From Siphonodentalium dalli (Eukaryota > Mollusca > Scaphopoda > Gadilida > Siphonodentaliidae): a DNA stretch of 64,000 nucleotides. Location: positions 75,542,705 through 75,606,704 of the forward strand of contig CP136067.1 in NCBI GenBank assembly GCA_032622095.1, in the 5' to 3' direction. Positions within the stretch are counted from its first letter, which is position 1, and the number at the start of each line of letters is the position of its first letter. The notes beneath the pieces are model-generated. The model did no database searches. It was not told the origin of the DNA and saw only the letters and a list, made by a program, of their open reading frames with translations. Shown here in pieces: positions 21,981-33,866 of the stretch. Position numbers and translations under genes: made by a program.

Positions 21981-24494
21981 AGTAATGAGATTAGTCAATG
22001 TCTGGTGTCTTTTACTAAATTACTTGTGTCCGCATTTTTCTTGAATGTTTTTGTGTGTATATATTGGTAATACATGCACAACCTTTTAGTAACTTGATGA
22101 ACCGGTTTACTGCCCAGAGTAGTTAGCCGTTCTTAATAAAGTCACTCACCATATATATGTATGTTTTGCCTAGTCAAACTAGTCAAACTAGTAAGTTATC
22201 CCAACCGATAAAGATACGTTATCAACCAATCAACTGCTTCTATAACTTTCATAAAGATTTGGCGGATTCCATATATTTGTTTATATTTCAGCCCATGCTA
22301 TGCTATTATGTAGTTTGCATTCTGTTCGATAATTGAGTGTACATATTTGTTCAGTTCTATCAATTCGTGGACCTGATTCAAAATGTGGAATCAGCTGTGG
22401 CGGGGCTGTCATCCAAAACGAGATACAAATGGCAGATAACGTTCCTGTATCGTAAGACGTTTCGATTTTCCCATAGTTTCAGGTCACATAAAGAAAATTA
22501 TGTAGTAGCCGGATATGATATATTATCCATATATAACATATTAACATGGCGTGACTATGGCTATGAGTATTTATTCATAGCTCTATACACCATGATTATA
22601 CGTAGCGCATAATTTATTTTACAATTCTGATTTATCAGAGGCAAGATAAGCCAGAACGTTGTCTAACTTGAGTGTACGAATGAGATACATAGCGAGTTGG
22701 CTATTTCAAACCTGTAAGGGTACGTTTGAGCGTGTACGGCGCTACACATACCTGTACACGTGTGGTCATCGCAAACTGTTTTCGGCTATTTTACGGGTGT
22801 AGAATTATGCATGTCGGCTGGTAGGTGTATGACAAGTCAACTGGACCAAAATTGATATATTATATAGAGATATTGTATTTCGCCTTCGACTTATAGTGGC
22901 CGACGTTATACTTTAGCTAGCCGTTACACGAAAACCATAGTCAGAAATGGTAACGCGCTCAAGATCATATATTATATACCATGATTGTAATTATAGAATA
23001 TAAAATATATTGGTTTCGCGAATGACCAACTCAGAATTCCGTTAAAATAAAAATAACAACCAGCCCCTAATTCACGAACCGGCGGCCGACTCGGCCGTCT
23101 CCGACCACAACCATCAGTGGGCTGCAGAACGAAAAATATAAGACTTACAAATTATCTTTTAAATTTCTTGTATTGGTAACTGACATAGCTTGTCACAAAC
23201 CAAAAATCAACATTATTGACATAATAATGTAAAGGACAATAAACAAAATTGAAATTCCCAACTACACCTTTTACCGGACTCGGTCTCCTGGTCGCGCAGT
23301 TCGACTTTTAAACCGGAAAAAAACATTATCTATAAATAAAATGCCCAGCGGACCACAGCTATCAAGAATTTCGAGAACAGTATGCGCGCGCTAATAAAGA
23401 GTGGATGAGCATCTAAAAATAACTTGTGTTCGTCAGTAACGAACGACAGTGTTAAGGGTGTGTCCGGGTTGGGCCTCATTCTTACTCATTTTGATAAAAA
23501 AAACAAATTCAACAATTGAATTTCACGAAATTCAATATTCAGAAGGAGCCAATAGGTTATGATAGTTCTAACATGCATTAACGTTAGTAAAATTTCCCAA
23601 CAAATATTCACTGTAAATTGTATTGTTTGTAGGCTCACTACCGATTAATTTCCTACTTTCTTTCAGTGAAATGTAAATGGCCCCTTTTTAGTTGGGAATA
23701 TTTAGTCAGATTAAGTGCTGGGTTTGAATCTTTCAACAGTTGGAAGGGTTGGGGCACGTGGCCGAACATAATTTGGTGAATTTATCCGCTTCTAAATCAA
23801 GTGGCGGTCCGTTGGAAACAATAGAGAGCATTAACTATTATTCTATATCACATGAAACCCTTATAATATCATTGCAAATCCATTAGATATTTTCTTATCT
23901 CTGACTAATGAGTATTAGCTGAATGTCTGAATGAATCACGAATGAGCGCGTGCTTCCCGCCAATAAAATTACTTTACACTGATTAGGCGGATTAACACTA
24001 TTTTGAAAAGCCGCGCATTGCACCAAAACCAGAAAATACAAAATTATTGAATTGTTCATCAAAGTAAAATTCTTGTCCAACTTCGTTGCACTAAAGAAAA
24101 TAGACACAAAAACAAAGAGGCAGATTGGGGGGACTATATATTTTTCGTTGCAATCCTGAGCGCGCAATACTGTCGTATACGGTTGTGAAGCGTCTCGGCC
24201 AACGATGTAAATATATGCATTTTTAAGCTTCTGTTTTGTGTTGTTAAAAAGGCATAAAGCTCAAGTTTTTTAATGTGATATACCAGATTTTCAATTCGTT
24301 ATGTTGTGATATACTGTTTGTTGGATCGTTTGATAAATTTGATGACAAGAGTTTCATAAAATCTTATATCCCAGCATAACTCGTTGGAGATCCTCTATAT
24401 TCCCTGTTTGAATAAAGAGCATTTGCTTCGGCATCCTGTGCAAAATATCTAAAATAGCTAACAACTTGCTAAGGCGACAATATTTTCAGAGTAT
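21981..24494. other. No supported feature
   Basis: About 2.5 kb. Small details only: GTCAAACTA repeated near 22172, and a CG-rich palindromic patch at 23085-23100. No coding family seen on either strand. Confidence 0.4.
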
Positions 24495-24860
24495 ATACGT
24501 GTATATACCCAGCCTGTTTCCCGAAAATCCGCACATTATCTCCTTATAGGAGAACTTGTTTTAGGTTTTAAAATCGGCTGATAATCGCCTCATTTTGTGC
24601 TGAAAATGAGAGCGTTTTAGTCACATTGTCGACTCATAATGAGGCGCTTCTAAGCAGATTATGTGCGCACAAAGACACAAATAACCCAACACGAACTTTC
24701 AGGTGTTCGCTCTTTAACATGTGTTTTCACTGCGGCCCGCGCCATAAAACGAAATAACGGACATGGTTCCATTATCTGCTTATTTCAGATAAAATAATCA
24801 CATTATGTTCTTATTTCACATTATAGGTCAATTTATGTGCGTATTTGCGAAGATATGTTG
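24495..24860 (-). repeat. Dispersed ~350-bp repeat, copy 3 (inverted)
   Basis: Reverse complement of the repeats at 12290 and 19676, with all blocks present: AACTTGTTTTAGG, the CGACTCATAATGAG region, GTTCGCTCTTTAACATGTG, CTGCGGCCCGCGCC, TTATCTGCTTATTTCA and GTGCGTATTTGCG. Its right edge falls inside the recombinase fragment of the next entry. Confidence 0.75.
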
Positions 24861-25200
24861 ATCCGCCGGTCTATTCGCAGCGTAGATCTTGCAGGCAACA
24901 ACAGGACACCGTTCTTTATTTGAATTATTTCCAATAAATTTGAGAGTAAATGGTCGCACATTGTTACCACTGCCATCTATGGCTTTTGTAACACGCTCGT
25001 TAAACGTCATATAATCTTTCCCGTTCAGTCCCACTTTCAGCTCAGTATCGCCCCATTTCAGCTTTAAATTTTCATTCGATCAACGGAATCCCAGATTTCT
25101 GCAACGAAACAGGATTGTGAATACCCAATTGGCCACTCTCCCACAACTTTTCTTCACCCTTTTCGGTGAACACATCACATTTTTGTGAGCTGTTTTCTTC
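24845..25200 (-). pseudogene. DUF3504 / Crypton-type tyrosine recombinase fragment
   Basis: Minus-strand translations give 'EKGEEKLWESGQLG' (about 25115-25160). In another frame (25085 down to 24865) they give 'LKLKWGDTELK', 'KDYMTFNERVTKA' and 'RCPVVACKIYAANRPAD'. This order matches the DUF3504 domain found in Crypton-derived proteins, where blocks of the form EEEK-LWESG, LKWGDV and CPV-x-AYKLY-x-x-KRP recur. A frameshift lies between the two parts, and the family's usual GKN-F-LRGG-x-EH-R segment is not visible. The C-terminal catalytic half is absent; the frame breaks exactly where the ~350-bp repeat begins. Recognition is from memory of motifs, not a search. Confidence 0.55.
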
Positions 25201-25302
25201 GTGACTGCAGCACCGATCGACTCCCAGATGGAAAACATCAGATGTTATTATATTTTCCGGATAATCGTGTTCCCTCAAATATCGATCATTTCCTTGATGC
25301 AA

Positions 25303-25702
25303 TGCCGTTTAGGTATGAGGCTCATATTCAACACTATCAGGTTTCTTCATATTTAGAATGAATTGGCCAATGTACCGTCTAGTTCCCTTGGTGTATAACA
25401 CAATAGCATATAATATTGTGTTCCTTGTTGTAGGATGAGGAAGTGGATTCTGCTGTAAGCCTGTAAGGCTTATATTTGCCGTCTCCACGAGTGACCATAT
25501 CTCAATTTGACTCAGTTGTGCTTCTTAGAGGCAGGGAATTTATACGTTAATTTATCATGCTATGTGTACTTTGTGTCAGTTATTGCATGATATGTGTGGT
25601 CGAAAATTTGAAAAGTAAGATATTTTCTCATAGGATAATGACTTTTTGGATTAAAATATATTTTATGAAAAAAAAAACTTAACTCTTCTTTGCTAGAGTA
25701 AA
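25303..25702. other. No supported feature
   Basis: Nothing recognised. Confidence 0.4.
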
Positions 25703-25706
25703 TTAA

Positions 25707-26110
25707 AGGCACGGGTGGCGTTCGTTGCTGAAATATTCATATTTGTTCAAATCGCCATCAACAGAAGGAATATTAAAAAATATATAGTTTTGTTCATATG
25801 TCAAACATAATCAGCGCATAAATAGTATATTGTCGTCAAGACGTACGTCAAGACGTGTCAGGAAAACAGTAACAAATATATATATGTTACCATATCCGCA
25901 TCTAAACAAAAGCCAGGTGACGTAACGTTTTTCGCTTTTGTTTACATAACAAAGGGGGAACAAATTGACAATAACATACTGTTTATGCCATATTTCTGAT
26001 TTGTATAAGAACAAAGTCTGTCTATATTTTACTATTCTTTCTGTTTATGGCGGTTTTTGACGGAGGTGAATATTTTAACAGCATACCCACCGCCAACGCC
26101 GCCCGTATCT
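25707..26110 (+). mobile_element. TTAA MITE with internal deletion
   Basis: Flanked by TTAA at 25703-25706 and 26111-26114. It starts AGGCACGGGTGGCG and ends CGCCCGTATCT. Compared with 7401-7912 it lacks about 110 bp; the break is near 25850, where GTCAAGACGTACGTCAAGAC repeats a short word, and the paired AACGCTCTTTAT motifs are lost. Confidence 0.85.
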
Positions 26111-26114
26111 TTAA

Positions 26115-27323
26115 TATACATTCTGCAATATGAAAAATATTGACGTATATCTAAATATTTATGTACATTTACATACATTGGTTTATGAATTTAAATATTT
26201 TCGCAAATATTGAGAAAACAATAACAGTAAATAGGCTGTCAAATAACTATATCTCAGCAGGTCACCGGTTACCTCCGCTTTTATAATGACCAAAGTGAAT
26301 ACTTATCAGGAAATACCAGTCGCAACTTCGCTCTCCAGTGGAAAACACCCCCACCACAGCCTGGTCTATTAGGATTATTTCAGGTTCCATTGTTGGATGG
26401 AATTTGATAATAATTCGTTATGAATATTCAATCAGTAGGTAATCTAGGTGACTTTAAAAAATTATATGTATAATTTATTATATTATGTCCTATGTCAACA
26501 CAATAGGATTTGAAATTCGATCCGTTGCTAATAAATTCATTTGCTTGTGTCCGAGATTGTCCAGTATAGCCAAATTATTTAATGTCATTCAAATAATTTT
26601 GCATGCAGCTTTCGTATATATGACGTCTCTTTGTTGTCAAATACAATCTCACAATAGAGCTATATACTTATATTTTGTTAGATTAGTATGAGTTTTCTTA
26701 TTTTTCGTATATAGTATATTTATTCAAAGTTGCCAAATACCAGATGTTATTGTTGGTTTTTTGAATTATAAATTGCATTTGGAAAACGGATATTTGATAC
26801 TGAGAAAGCTATCGAGAAGAAGTCCGTATACGTTTTATAAAGGTATCAGATGCTGTGTTTGAACACTGGCAATTGTAGTGCCTCCCAATGATGATTATAT
26901 GATGCCTACTTGTGTGTTTGTGCGTATACCCTTCGTGAATAATTGGGTCTCAATAGAAAGATGATCAGTGACCCGAATCACCAGCAGTTGTGATTCCTTA
27001 TTCACAAAATAAATTCAATTATTATATAGTAGGTCAGGTCGCTGTTGATAATAAGCTTTTGGAGAATACTGTGCATTCACAGGGGGTAGGTTATCTCCAA
27101 ATGTATTAGCGAAATTTACCATATGGGATGACAGGGTTTAGATTCGCAATATTTGATCAGCCGATGCATTGGGTTATAAACGAAGCTTTTGGTGTCGAAT
27201 TATGTCTAGAAAGAGATTTCCAAACACAAGAGCATTTGCAAATTGATATCACTAATTTTATATTGTAAATGTTCATCCGCACATGCAGGCTCCCACTCAT
27301 CGCCGTGCCTGCATGCAGTCATA
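26115..27323. other. No supported feature
   Basis: AT-rich; no coding or repeat structure recognised. Confidence 0.4.
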
Positions 27324-27376
27324 CCGAATCACAAACCTATAAATCGCAAAGCGATTTATAAGAGTTTGTGATTCGG
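27324..27376. repeat. 53-bp hairpin
   Basis: CCGAATCACAAACCTATAAA pairs with TTTATAAGAGTTTGTGATTCGG around the internal palindrome CGCAAAGCG. Confidence 0.75.
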
Positions 27377-28029
27377 CATATGCCTTTAGACTGTGTAATT
27401 ACATTAGGAAACCGAGATTATTCCTTATAATTATGCCATTAATTGTTAAATATTGATTTTAAAAACATTTTCGCCCTTAAAAGACGGTTGAAACAATGAA
27501 CTATATGTTCTCAAATAACGGACCGAAACAGAGTCACTGTTCGAATTGGATCTGTGACGACTTGAGCCGAAGACAACTCGCCGGTTTCCGTCCGAATAAT
27601 ATCGATCGATTGATAGATCGAGTGTGTTTTTCCCGAACAGTATGTCAAGGACGAAACCAAAATTAATAAACTTTGCCATCGTTGGATGAAAATTAAACAT
27701 TATTAGCAGAATTTTGGAATACATTTAGTCTCCATATGTCAACTACGGCTCATGAACAGGCGATAATCAATAAGTTTAGTGAACATTTTCTTACAGGAAT
27801 TCTCATATCTGTCGGCATTGAGACAAATATTTTTCGATTTCTATTTTTCGCTCCACACTACCACAGTTAGTGTACATAAACATGTATTCAGAAGAATAAA
27901 ATATCATGGTATTTAAGGAATTTTAAGATGATTTATTTATCAACAAGAGGTGGCATCAGAGATGCTGTGTCTCGTTTTCGGTGGCTTACCGCCGGTGGCT
28001 ACCGCCAATTGGTGTGCATCGGTATCGGT
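27377..28029. other. No supported gene
   Basis: The last part (27985-28020) has three GGTGGCTACCGCC-like words and may be the left border of the following satellite element. Confidence 0.35.
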
Positions 28030-29996
28030 AGATTAATTAATAGGTAAAATCGAAAAATGACTAATTAAGGGCCATAACTCTATCAAATTTTATCGGGCCA
28101 GGCTGGTTTTCGAACTCGTCCGAAATATTCTTGGCAAGTATGTCTATACCAAATTTCAATCAAATCGGATAACGTTTGTTGAAGTTATCGCGAAGTTAAC
28201 GAGCTAAAAATTCACGAAAAATGACTAATTAAGGGCCATAACTCTATCAAATTTTATTGGGCCAGGCTGGTTTTCGAACTCGTCCAGGATATTATTGGAA
28301 GACATTTATATACCAAATTTTAGTTGAATCGGATGACGTTTGTTGAAGTTATCGCGCTAACGAGCTCAAAATTCGTACAAAATGACTACTGAAGGACCAT
28401 AACTCTATCAAATTTTATCGGACCGGGCAGGTTTTCTAACTCGTCCGAGGTATTCTTGGGAGACACCTATATACCAAATTTCAATCAAATCGGATAACGT
28501 TTGTTGAAGTTATCGCGCTAACGAGCTGAAAATTTGTGAAAAATGACTAATTAAGGGCCATAACTCTATCAAATTTTATCGGACCAGGCCGGTTTTCGAA
28601 CTCATCCGAGATATTCTTGGGAGACACCTATATACCAAATTTCAATCAAATCGGATAACGTTTGTTGAAGTTATCGCGCTAACGAGCTGAAAATTCATGA
28701 AAAATGACCAATCAAGGGCCATAACTCTATCAAATTTTATCGGACCAGGCCGGTGTTCGAACTCATCCGAGATATTCTTGGGAGACACCTATATACCAAA
28801 TTTCAATCAAATCGGATAACGTTTGTTGAAGTTATCGCGCTAACGAGCTGAAAATTCGTGAAAATTGACTAATTAAGGGCCATAACTCTATCAAATTTTA
28901 TCGGGCCAGGCTGGTTTTCGAACTCGTCCGAAATATTCTTGGCAAGTATGTCTATTCCAAATTTTAAACAAATCGGAGGACGTTTGTTGAAGTTATCGCG
29001 AAGTTAACGAGCTAAAAATTCACGAAAAATGACTAATTAAGGGCCATAACTCTATCAAATTTTATTGGGCCAGGCTGGTTTTCGAACTCGTCCAGGATAT
29101 TATTGGAATACATTTATATACCAAATTTTAGTTGAATCAGATGACGTGTGTTGAAGTTATCGCGCTAACGAGCTCAAAATTCGTACAAAATGACTACTGA
29201 AGGACCATAACTCTATCAAATTTTATCGGACCGGGCCGGTTTTCTAACTCGTCCGAGGTATTCTTGGGAGACACCTATATATCAAAATTTCAATCAAATA
29301 GGATGATGTTTGTTAAATTATCGCGCTAACGAGCTGAAAATTTGTGAAAAAAATGACTAATTAAGGGCCATAACTCTATCAAATTTTATAGGACCAGGCC
29401 GGTTTTCGAACTCGTCCGAGATATTCTTGGGAGACACCTATATACCAAATTTCAATCAAATCGGATAACGTTTGTTGAAGTTATCGCGCTAACGAGCTGA
29501 AAATTTGTGAAAAATGACTAATTAAGGGCCATAACTCTATCAAATTTTATCGGACCAGGCCGGTTTTCGAACTCATCCGAGATATTCTTGGGAGACACCT
29601 ATATACCAAATTTCAATCAAATCGCATAACGTTTGTTGATGTTATCGCGCTAACGAGCTGAAAATTCGTGAAAAATGACTAATTAAGGGCCATAACTCTA
29701 TCAAATTTTATCGGACCAGGCCGGTTTTCGAACTCATCCGAGATATTCTTGGAAGACACCTATATCCCAAATTTCAATCAAATCGGATAACGTTTGTTGA
29801 AGTTATCGCGCTAACGAGCTGAAAATTTGTGAAAAATGACTAATTAAGGGCCATAACTCTATCAAATTTTATCGGACCAGGCCGGTTTTCGAACTCATCC
29901 GAGATATTCTTGGGAGACACCTATATCCCAAATTTCAATCAAATCGGATAACGTTTGTTGAAGTTGTTGCGCTAACGAGCCTAAAATCAGTGAAAA
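28030..29996. repeat. 161-bp satellite array with five-monomer higher-order repeat
   Basis: GGCCATAACTCTATCAAATT recurs with spacings 164, 161, 161, 161, 161, 164, 161, 163, 161, 161, 161 (anchors 28071, 28235, 28396, 28557, 28718, 28879, 29043, 29204, 29367, 29528, 29689, 29850). A final degenerate unit lies at 30007. Units 1, 2 and 3 carry private variants (CGAAATATTCTTGGCAAGTA; CCAGGATATTATTGGAA; a GGACCATAAC start with TTTTCTAACTC). The same variants reappear in units 6, 7 and 8, so five monomers repeat as an 808-810 bp block. Each monomer ends AGTTATCGCGCTAACGAGCT, related to the words at 12.93 and 14.72 kb. Confidence 0.95.
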
Positions 29997-29999
29997 ATG

Positions 30000-30231
30000 G
30001 CAAAGGGCCATAACTCTGTAATAAATGTGCAGACGAACCCGATTTTTTGTCTGCAGCTTACGTGCATGGATATGTACTCACACACCAAATTTTTTAATCC
30101 GTCAATAAACGGTTGAGTTATAAGCAAAACACGCCGCCCGCCCGCCCGCCCGCCCGCCCACCCGTCCTCCACCCACCGTCCCTCATCAAACTATAAGTCG
30201 AGTTTTGGAAAAAAACTCGACGAAAAACTAA
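30000..30231 (+). mobile_element. Helitron-like 3' terminus closing the satellite element
   Basis: After the last monomer come a unique tail, a (CGCC)n tract at 30133-30160 and a hairpin GTCGAGTTTT / AAAACTCGAC at 30197-30221. CTAA at 30228-30231 is followed by T. A hairpin a few bases before CTRR and insertion next to T are Helitron 3'-end features. The related hairpin at 12844-12878 on the other strand supports a family. The 5' end is not located. Confidence 0.55.
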
Positions 30232-30359
30232 TATAGTTGGTAAAATTTAAAGTGAATATTGAAAAAACAAGAATATGACCAGTTTCTGAGAAATCACAAA
30301 ATGTTCCGCAACTTGTCAATTCATTTGTTTTTTTGTGCACATTCTAACAATAACATGTT

Positions 30360-31030
30360 GCTACACTGCGATGGGGTGAAGAACATTCTGCTGTTATCTC
30401 ACGGGGACTTTGCAGCATTTGTATTGAACAATAATTTGAACACCCATCTACGAGCGGTACATCGATCTTTGGAATCTCATAAATCATGTAAACCTTCATA
30501 ACTACACTGACTAGACGAGTTGAATAAATATCCTCAGTTTTCTCACAGGGACTTTACATCATTTGTATACACCATCAACGAACGTTCTCTGTGGATCTCA
30601 GAAATCATGTAACGCTTCGTAAAACTTTGTAACATAACTCAGACGAGTTGAAAAAATGTACTGCGGTTTTCTCACAGGCACTTCATATAATTTGTAACAA
30701 CTGTCTACGAGCGGTCTCTGTGTATCTCAGGAATCATGTACGTAACGCTTCGTAACATATCACTGCATTGAGATGAGTTTAAAAAATATGCTGCGGTTAT
30801 ATAATATATCATTATACTGAAACGAGGTGACGAAACATGCTGCATTTTTTGACAGGGACTTTGCAAGTTTGTAGGGCCCCCTGTACTGTAGCCTGTAGTG
30901 TAGTGTAGTCTCTGGAATCTCAGAAATCATGTAAAGGTTAGTAACATATCGCTATTAGTAACATATCGCTGCACGGAGACGAATGGAAAAAAGTCTGCTG
31001 CGGTTTTCTCACGGGGACTGGTTACAATGT
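30360..31030. repeat. Degenerate ~150-bp tandem repeat
   Basis: CTGCGGTTTTCTCACGGGGA-like words recur near 30389, 30533, 30663, 30843 and 31000. They alternate with CTGGAATCTCAGAAATCATG-like words (30470, 30592, 30727, 30912). Strongly diverged; old array. Confidence 0.7.
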
Positions 31031-31051
31031 TTGGGAATGTTTGTAAACAAT

Positions 31052-31104
31052 AATATATATATATATATATAGCTATATATATATATATATATAAATATAT
31101 GTAT
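31052..31104. repeat. AT microsatellite centred on AGCT
   Basis: (TA)n on both sides of a central AGCT gives a perfect palindrome capable of cruciform extrusion. Confidence 0.85.
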
Positions 31105-31190
31105 ATGACATGTTGTTCCCAGAAAATTATAATGTACGGTACCATGCATGCACTTGTGACGGGTCTTATCAGTGGCAATATCACAGGAGT

Positions 31191-31298
31191 TTGGAACTTG
31201 ATCAATAACTGCCTTAATTAGCAATTTTATGGCCCAGCATTATGAATAAAACATTGCTAATTAGCCTAATTAAGGCAGTTATGTTGAGCAAGTTCCAA
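31191..31298. repeat. 108-bp inverted-repeat element
   Basis: TTGGAACTTGATCAATAACT plus GCCTTAATTAGCAAT is mirrored by ATTGCTAATTAGCC followed by the complement ending GCAAGTTCCAA. A small loop holds TTATGGCCCAGCATTATG. Confidence 0.75.
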
Positions 31299-33278
31299 GA
31301 TCTATCGTCTTTCAAAATCATAATCAAACCTCCATGCGGTGTGAAAATGTAAATAAATGAAACGAAAACAAAAAAGTTGTGTAAGTTTAGGCATGCATTT
31401 CGTTATAAAACGTTGCAAATACGACAACATTTATTATTTGTGTACAGCTTGGAAATGTTTATTTCATTGGGGCATTGTCTTCATTTGGATATCTTTTTAC
31501 TATTCTTTTGTCGGCTTTAATACCCTTCGTGAAAAAAAACGTGTTCTGCGAAGCGAGTGGGATGAAAGTAGCGTCTCTGGTTACTATGCAACATACTACA
31601 AATATCATTGCGCTGGTACTCTTGGGTCGTTTTCGCTGCACTGATAAAATCTCGACCTAATGTAATTACGCGATATAATTACATTAGCTTTCATAAACTC
31701 AACGGGAATTTACTATAGAGAATGAAGTGGGTACAATTATATGTGCGTATATCACTTTAAATTTCGAATGAGGTAGATATCGAAAACACTTACTACAAAG
31801 ACTAAATGGGTAATTGACTCGGTTTATTTCATCTGGATCAATGGATTGTCTGAAGAGTTCCTCAACTTAAGGTCTGGACACATCTTTTGTCAAAATTTCC
31901 AAATGGCATTTCTAGAAATCCGTCTGGCATTTGTTTTAAAATTTGGTACATGCGATTAGTGTGACACACAATTTAAGTAACATGAATCAGTTGGAACATG
32001 TAAAGCCCACTTTTTGTATTTTACGGCATGGGAAATCTTCAGGCACCAAGAACCTGGGCAAAATAGAACTGTTTCAAGAAAGCAGTTCACATATCCATGA
32101 TATCATATCGGAAGAAGAGTAGAGGGTACTTACTTTTTTAAACTTTACTAACTATTTTAGTTTATAAAGTGTATTGACAAAAATAGCTAAGATGAAAATA
32201 GGTCCACAACCAAAGCACCGCTGACTGTCATATCTTTAATGGTGTGGGCCACCGTGTGGCGTACTTCCAGTGCATAGATCCCTGCTTGAGTGGACCATAC
32301 TGTTTACAGCAGTTCGTTTGACAGAAATAGTAATGGCTGATTTAGTCTTCATTGCAATGTCAGGTGGAATGATGGCATACCATTACATTTAACTAATTAG
32401 CTCAATCTTATGACACGAACGAAGCTCCCGCCTATATATATACAAATTATTGTTTTTGTGGGTTGCTTGTTTTTGTGAGATTATTATTTTTTCTGGAAGT
32501 TCCTGGCCCCAGAGGAGACAACAAATAATAATATTAATAATATTATAACACAAATCCATGTTTGTCTTATTTTAATAAATGTTCAGCTTATATATATGCA
32601 ATTAATAAAGATGCTTTGTGATTTTGAGATTTTTTCGCCGGATATATTCTGAAATGAGCAGCAACTTCCACAGTATTTATGAAATCTGCTATGGAAACTC
32701 AAACTGCTGGAGAACGTCTTGTGCGAAGCCTCGGCTACATGGCGTCTAAATGAAGCGTGTTGGACGTCATTCGAATTAGTTGCTCACAATACGGCGCGTC
32801 AGATCCGGTAATGACAGCAGCGATAGAATTTGATAACAGGGGAACACATGCTCGATATCAGTTCCCTTACTGTATTAGTTTGAATGAAATGCCGTCCCCA
32901 TAGCCAGCCAATTTGTAAACAGAACACTTCTGCAGACTTGTCACGGAAATTTGGAGATGGCTGATACGTGATTATGCACGTCTCAGATGGCTTGACATAT
33001 ATGTTCTAACATTACAAAAAGTCTCCTCTGTGGTCGATGGAATCCGAAGCACCAATTCAATTCAACAGATTGATAGTTTTACGCAGGTAAAGGATGTAAA
33101 CAGTTTATATGTAAAATACAAAAAACGGAAATGACTCAATAAATGTACTCATGTACCTACTATGATAACATATATGTTTGCTAAAAGAAGAGGGACAACT
33201 CTTGGGAGAAAAAGTCTCTTACCTTGTGATATAAGTGTGGCACCTCTCCAATGATTATAGCACAACAATGCCCCTGAT
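31299..33278. other. No supported gene
   Basis: Contains a 32-bp hairpin at 31657-31688 (CTAATGTAATTA / TAATTACATTAG). The open frames at 31357-31660 overlap on both strands and show no family signature. Confidence 0.4.
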
Positions 33279-33592
33279 TTGAGCAAACATAAGATAACGC
33301 AAACACTATACTACTATTTACTTAGTAATTATTCAAAAGAATGGAGTCACCCCTGCATGGTTAAGTCATATAGAAGGTATACTGTATATCGCGGGTTTAT
33401 CTTATTATTGGATTATACAGGGCACCGAAAAATTCGAACCAGCACATGTTAAAGAATCAGTCAAACAAACTTTAACTGAAAAATTTATCTATGATTGGAA
33501 ATTAAAAGTGAACTCACTTGGTAAATGTTCGATAAATTTTAGTACTGAACCTTACTTATGTAAGTTACCAAGAAACGATGTGATTACTATTG
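33279..33592 (+). pseudogene. LINE B, left part (ORF2 C-terminal half)
   Basis: A continuous frame (codons starting at positions such as 33313) reads 'KNGVTPAWLSHIEGIL', 'AGLSYYWIIQG', 'VKESVKQTLTEKFIYDWK' and 'YLCKLPRNDVITIA'. These are the helical blocks that precede the zinc motif in CR1/L2-like ORF2 (compare VKQ-L-x-FI-x-W and the final L-R-C-x-NH-LPIE block). A frameshift at about 33345 joins an upstream stretch (33279 on) with 'KHKITQTLYYYLL'. The frame stops at LINE A and its expected continuation is at 40131. Confidence 0.85.
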
Positions 33593-33866
33593 CGCCAATC
33601 GAGTACACCTGGTCGTCTGTTATTTTCTCGATGAAAACTTACGATTTTAATCAAAATAAGTTATGTTGCTGCGTGATATAAACAATTAATTGGTGTATAA
33701 TTATGTATTATAACACATAGAATCCCGAGGACTATGTATTCGAAGAATTCGAGTATTTGTATCGAAATAACAGGACATTGAGTCGGGAATAATTTCACCC
33801 AATTTCGAGGTAAAAATGACGTCGCAGTAAAATTTATAATTGTTCGACAACAACAAAGGATACAAA

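Noticed and set aside
21749..21985. Proline-rich repeated open frames on both strands
   Set aside because: Explained by a 33-bp repeat of a MITE terminus whose length is a multiple of three.
28030..29996. Regular repeat-spacer arrangement suggesting a CRISPR-like array
   Set aside because: Units are contiguous 161-bp satellite monomers with no unique spacers, in a eukaryotic setting.
31357..31660. 95-residue and overlapping open frames on both strands
   Set aside because: Mutually overlapping frames, no family resemblance.
32630..33080. Possible decayed transposase or integrase
   Set aside because: I looked for catalytic motifs on both strands and found none that hold in one frame for more than a few residues.
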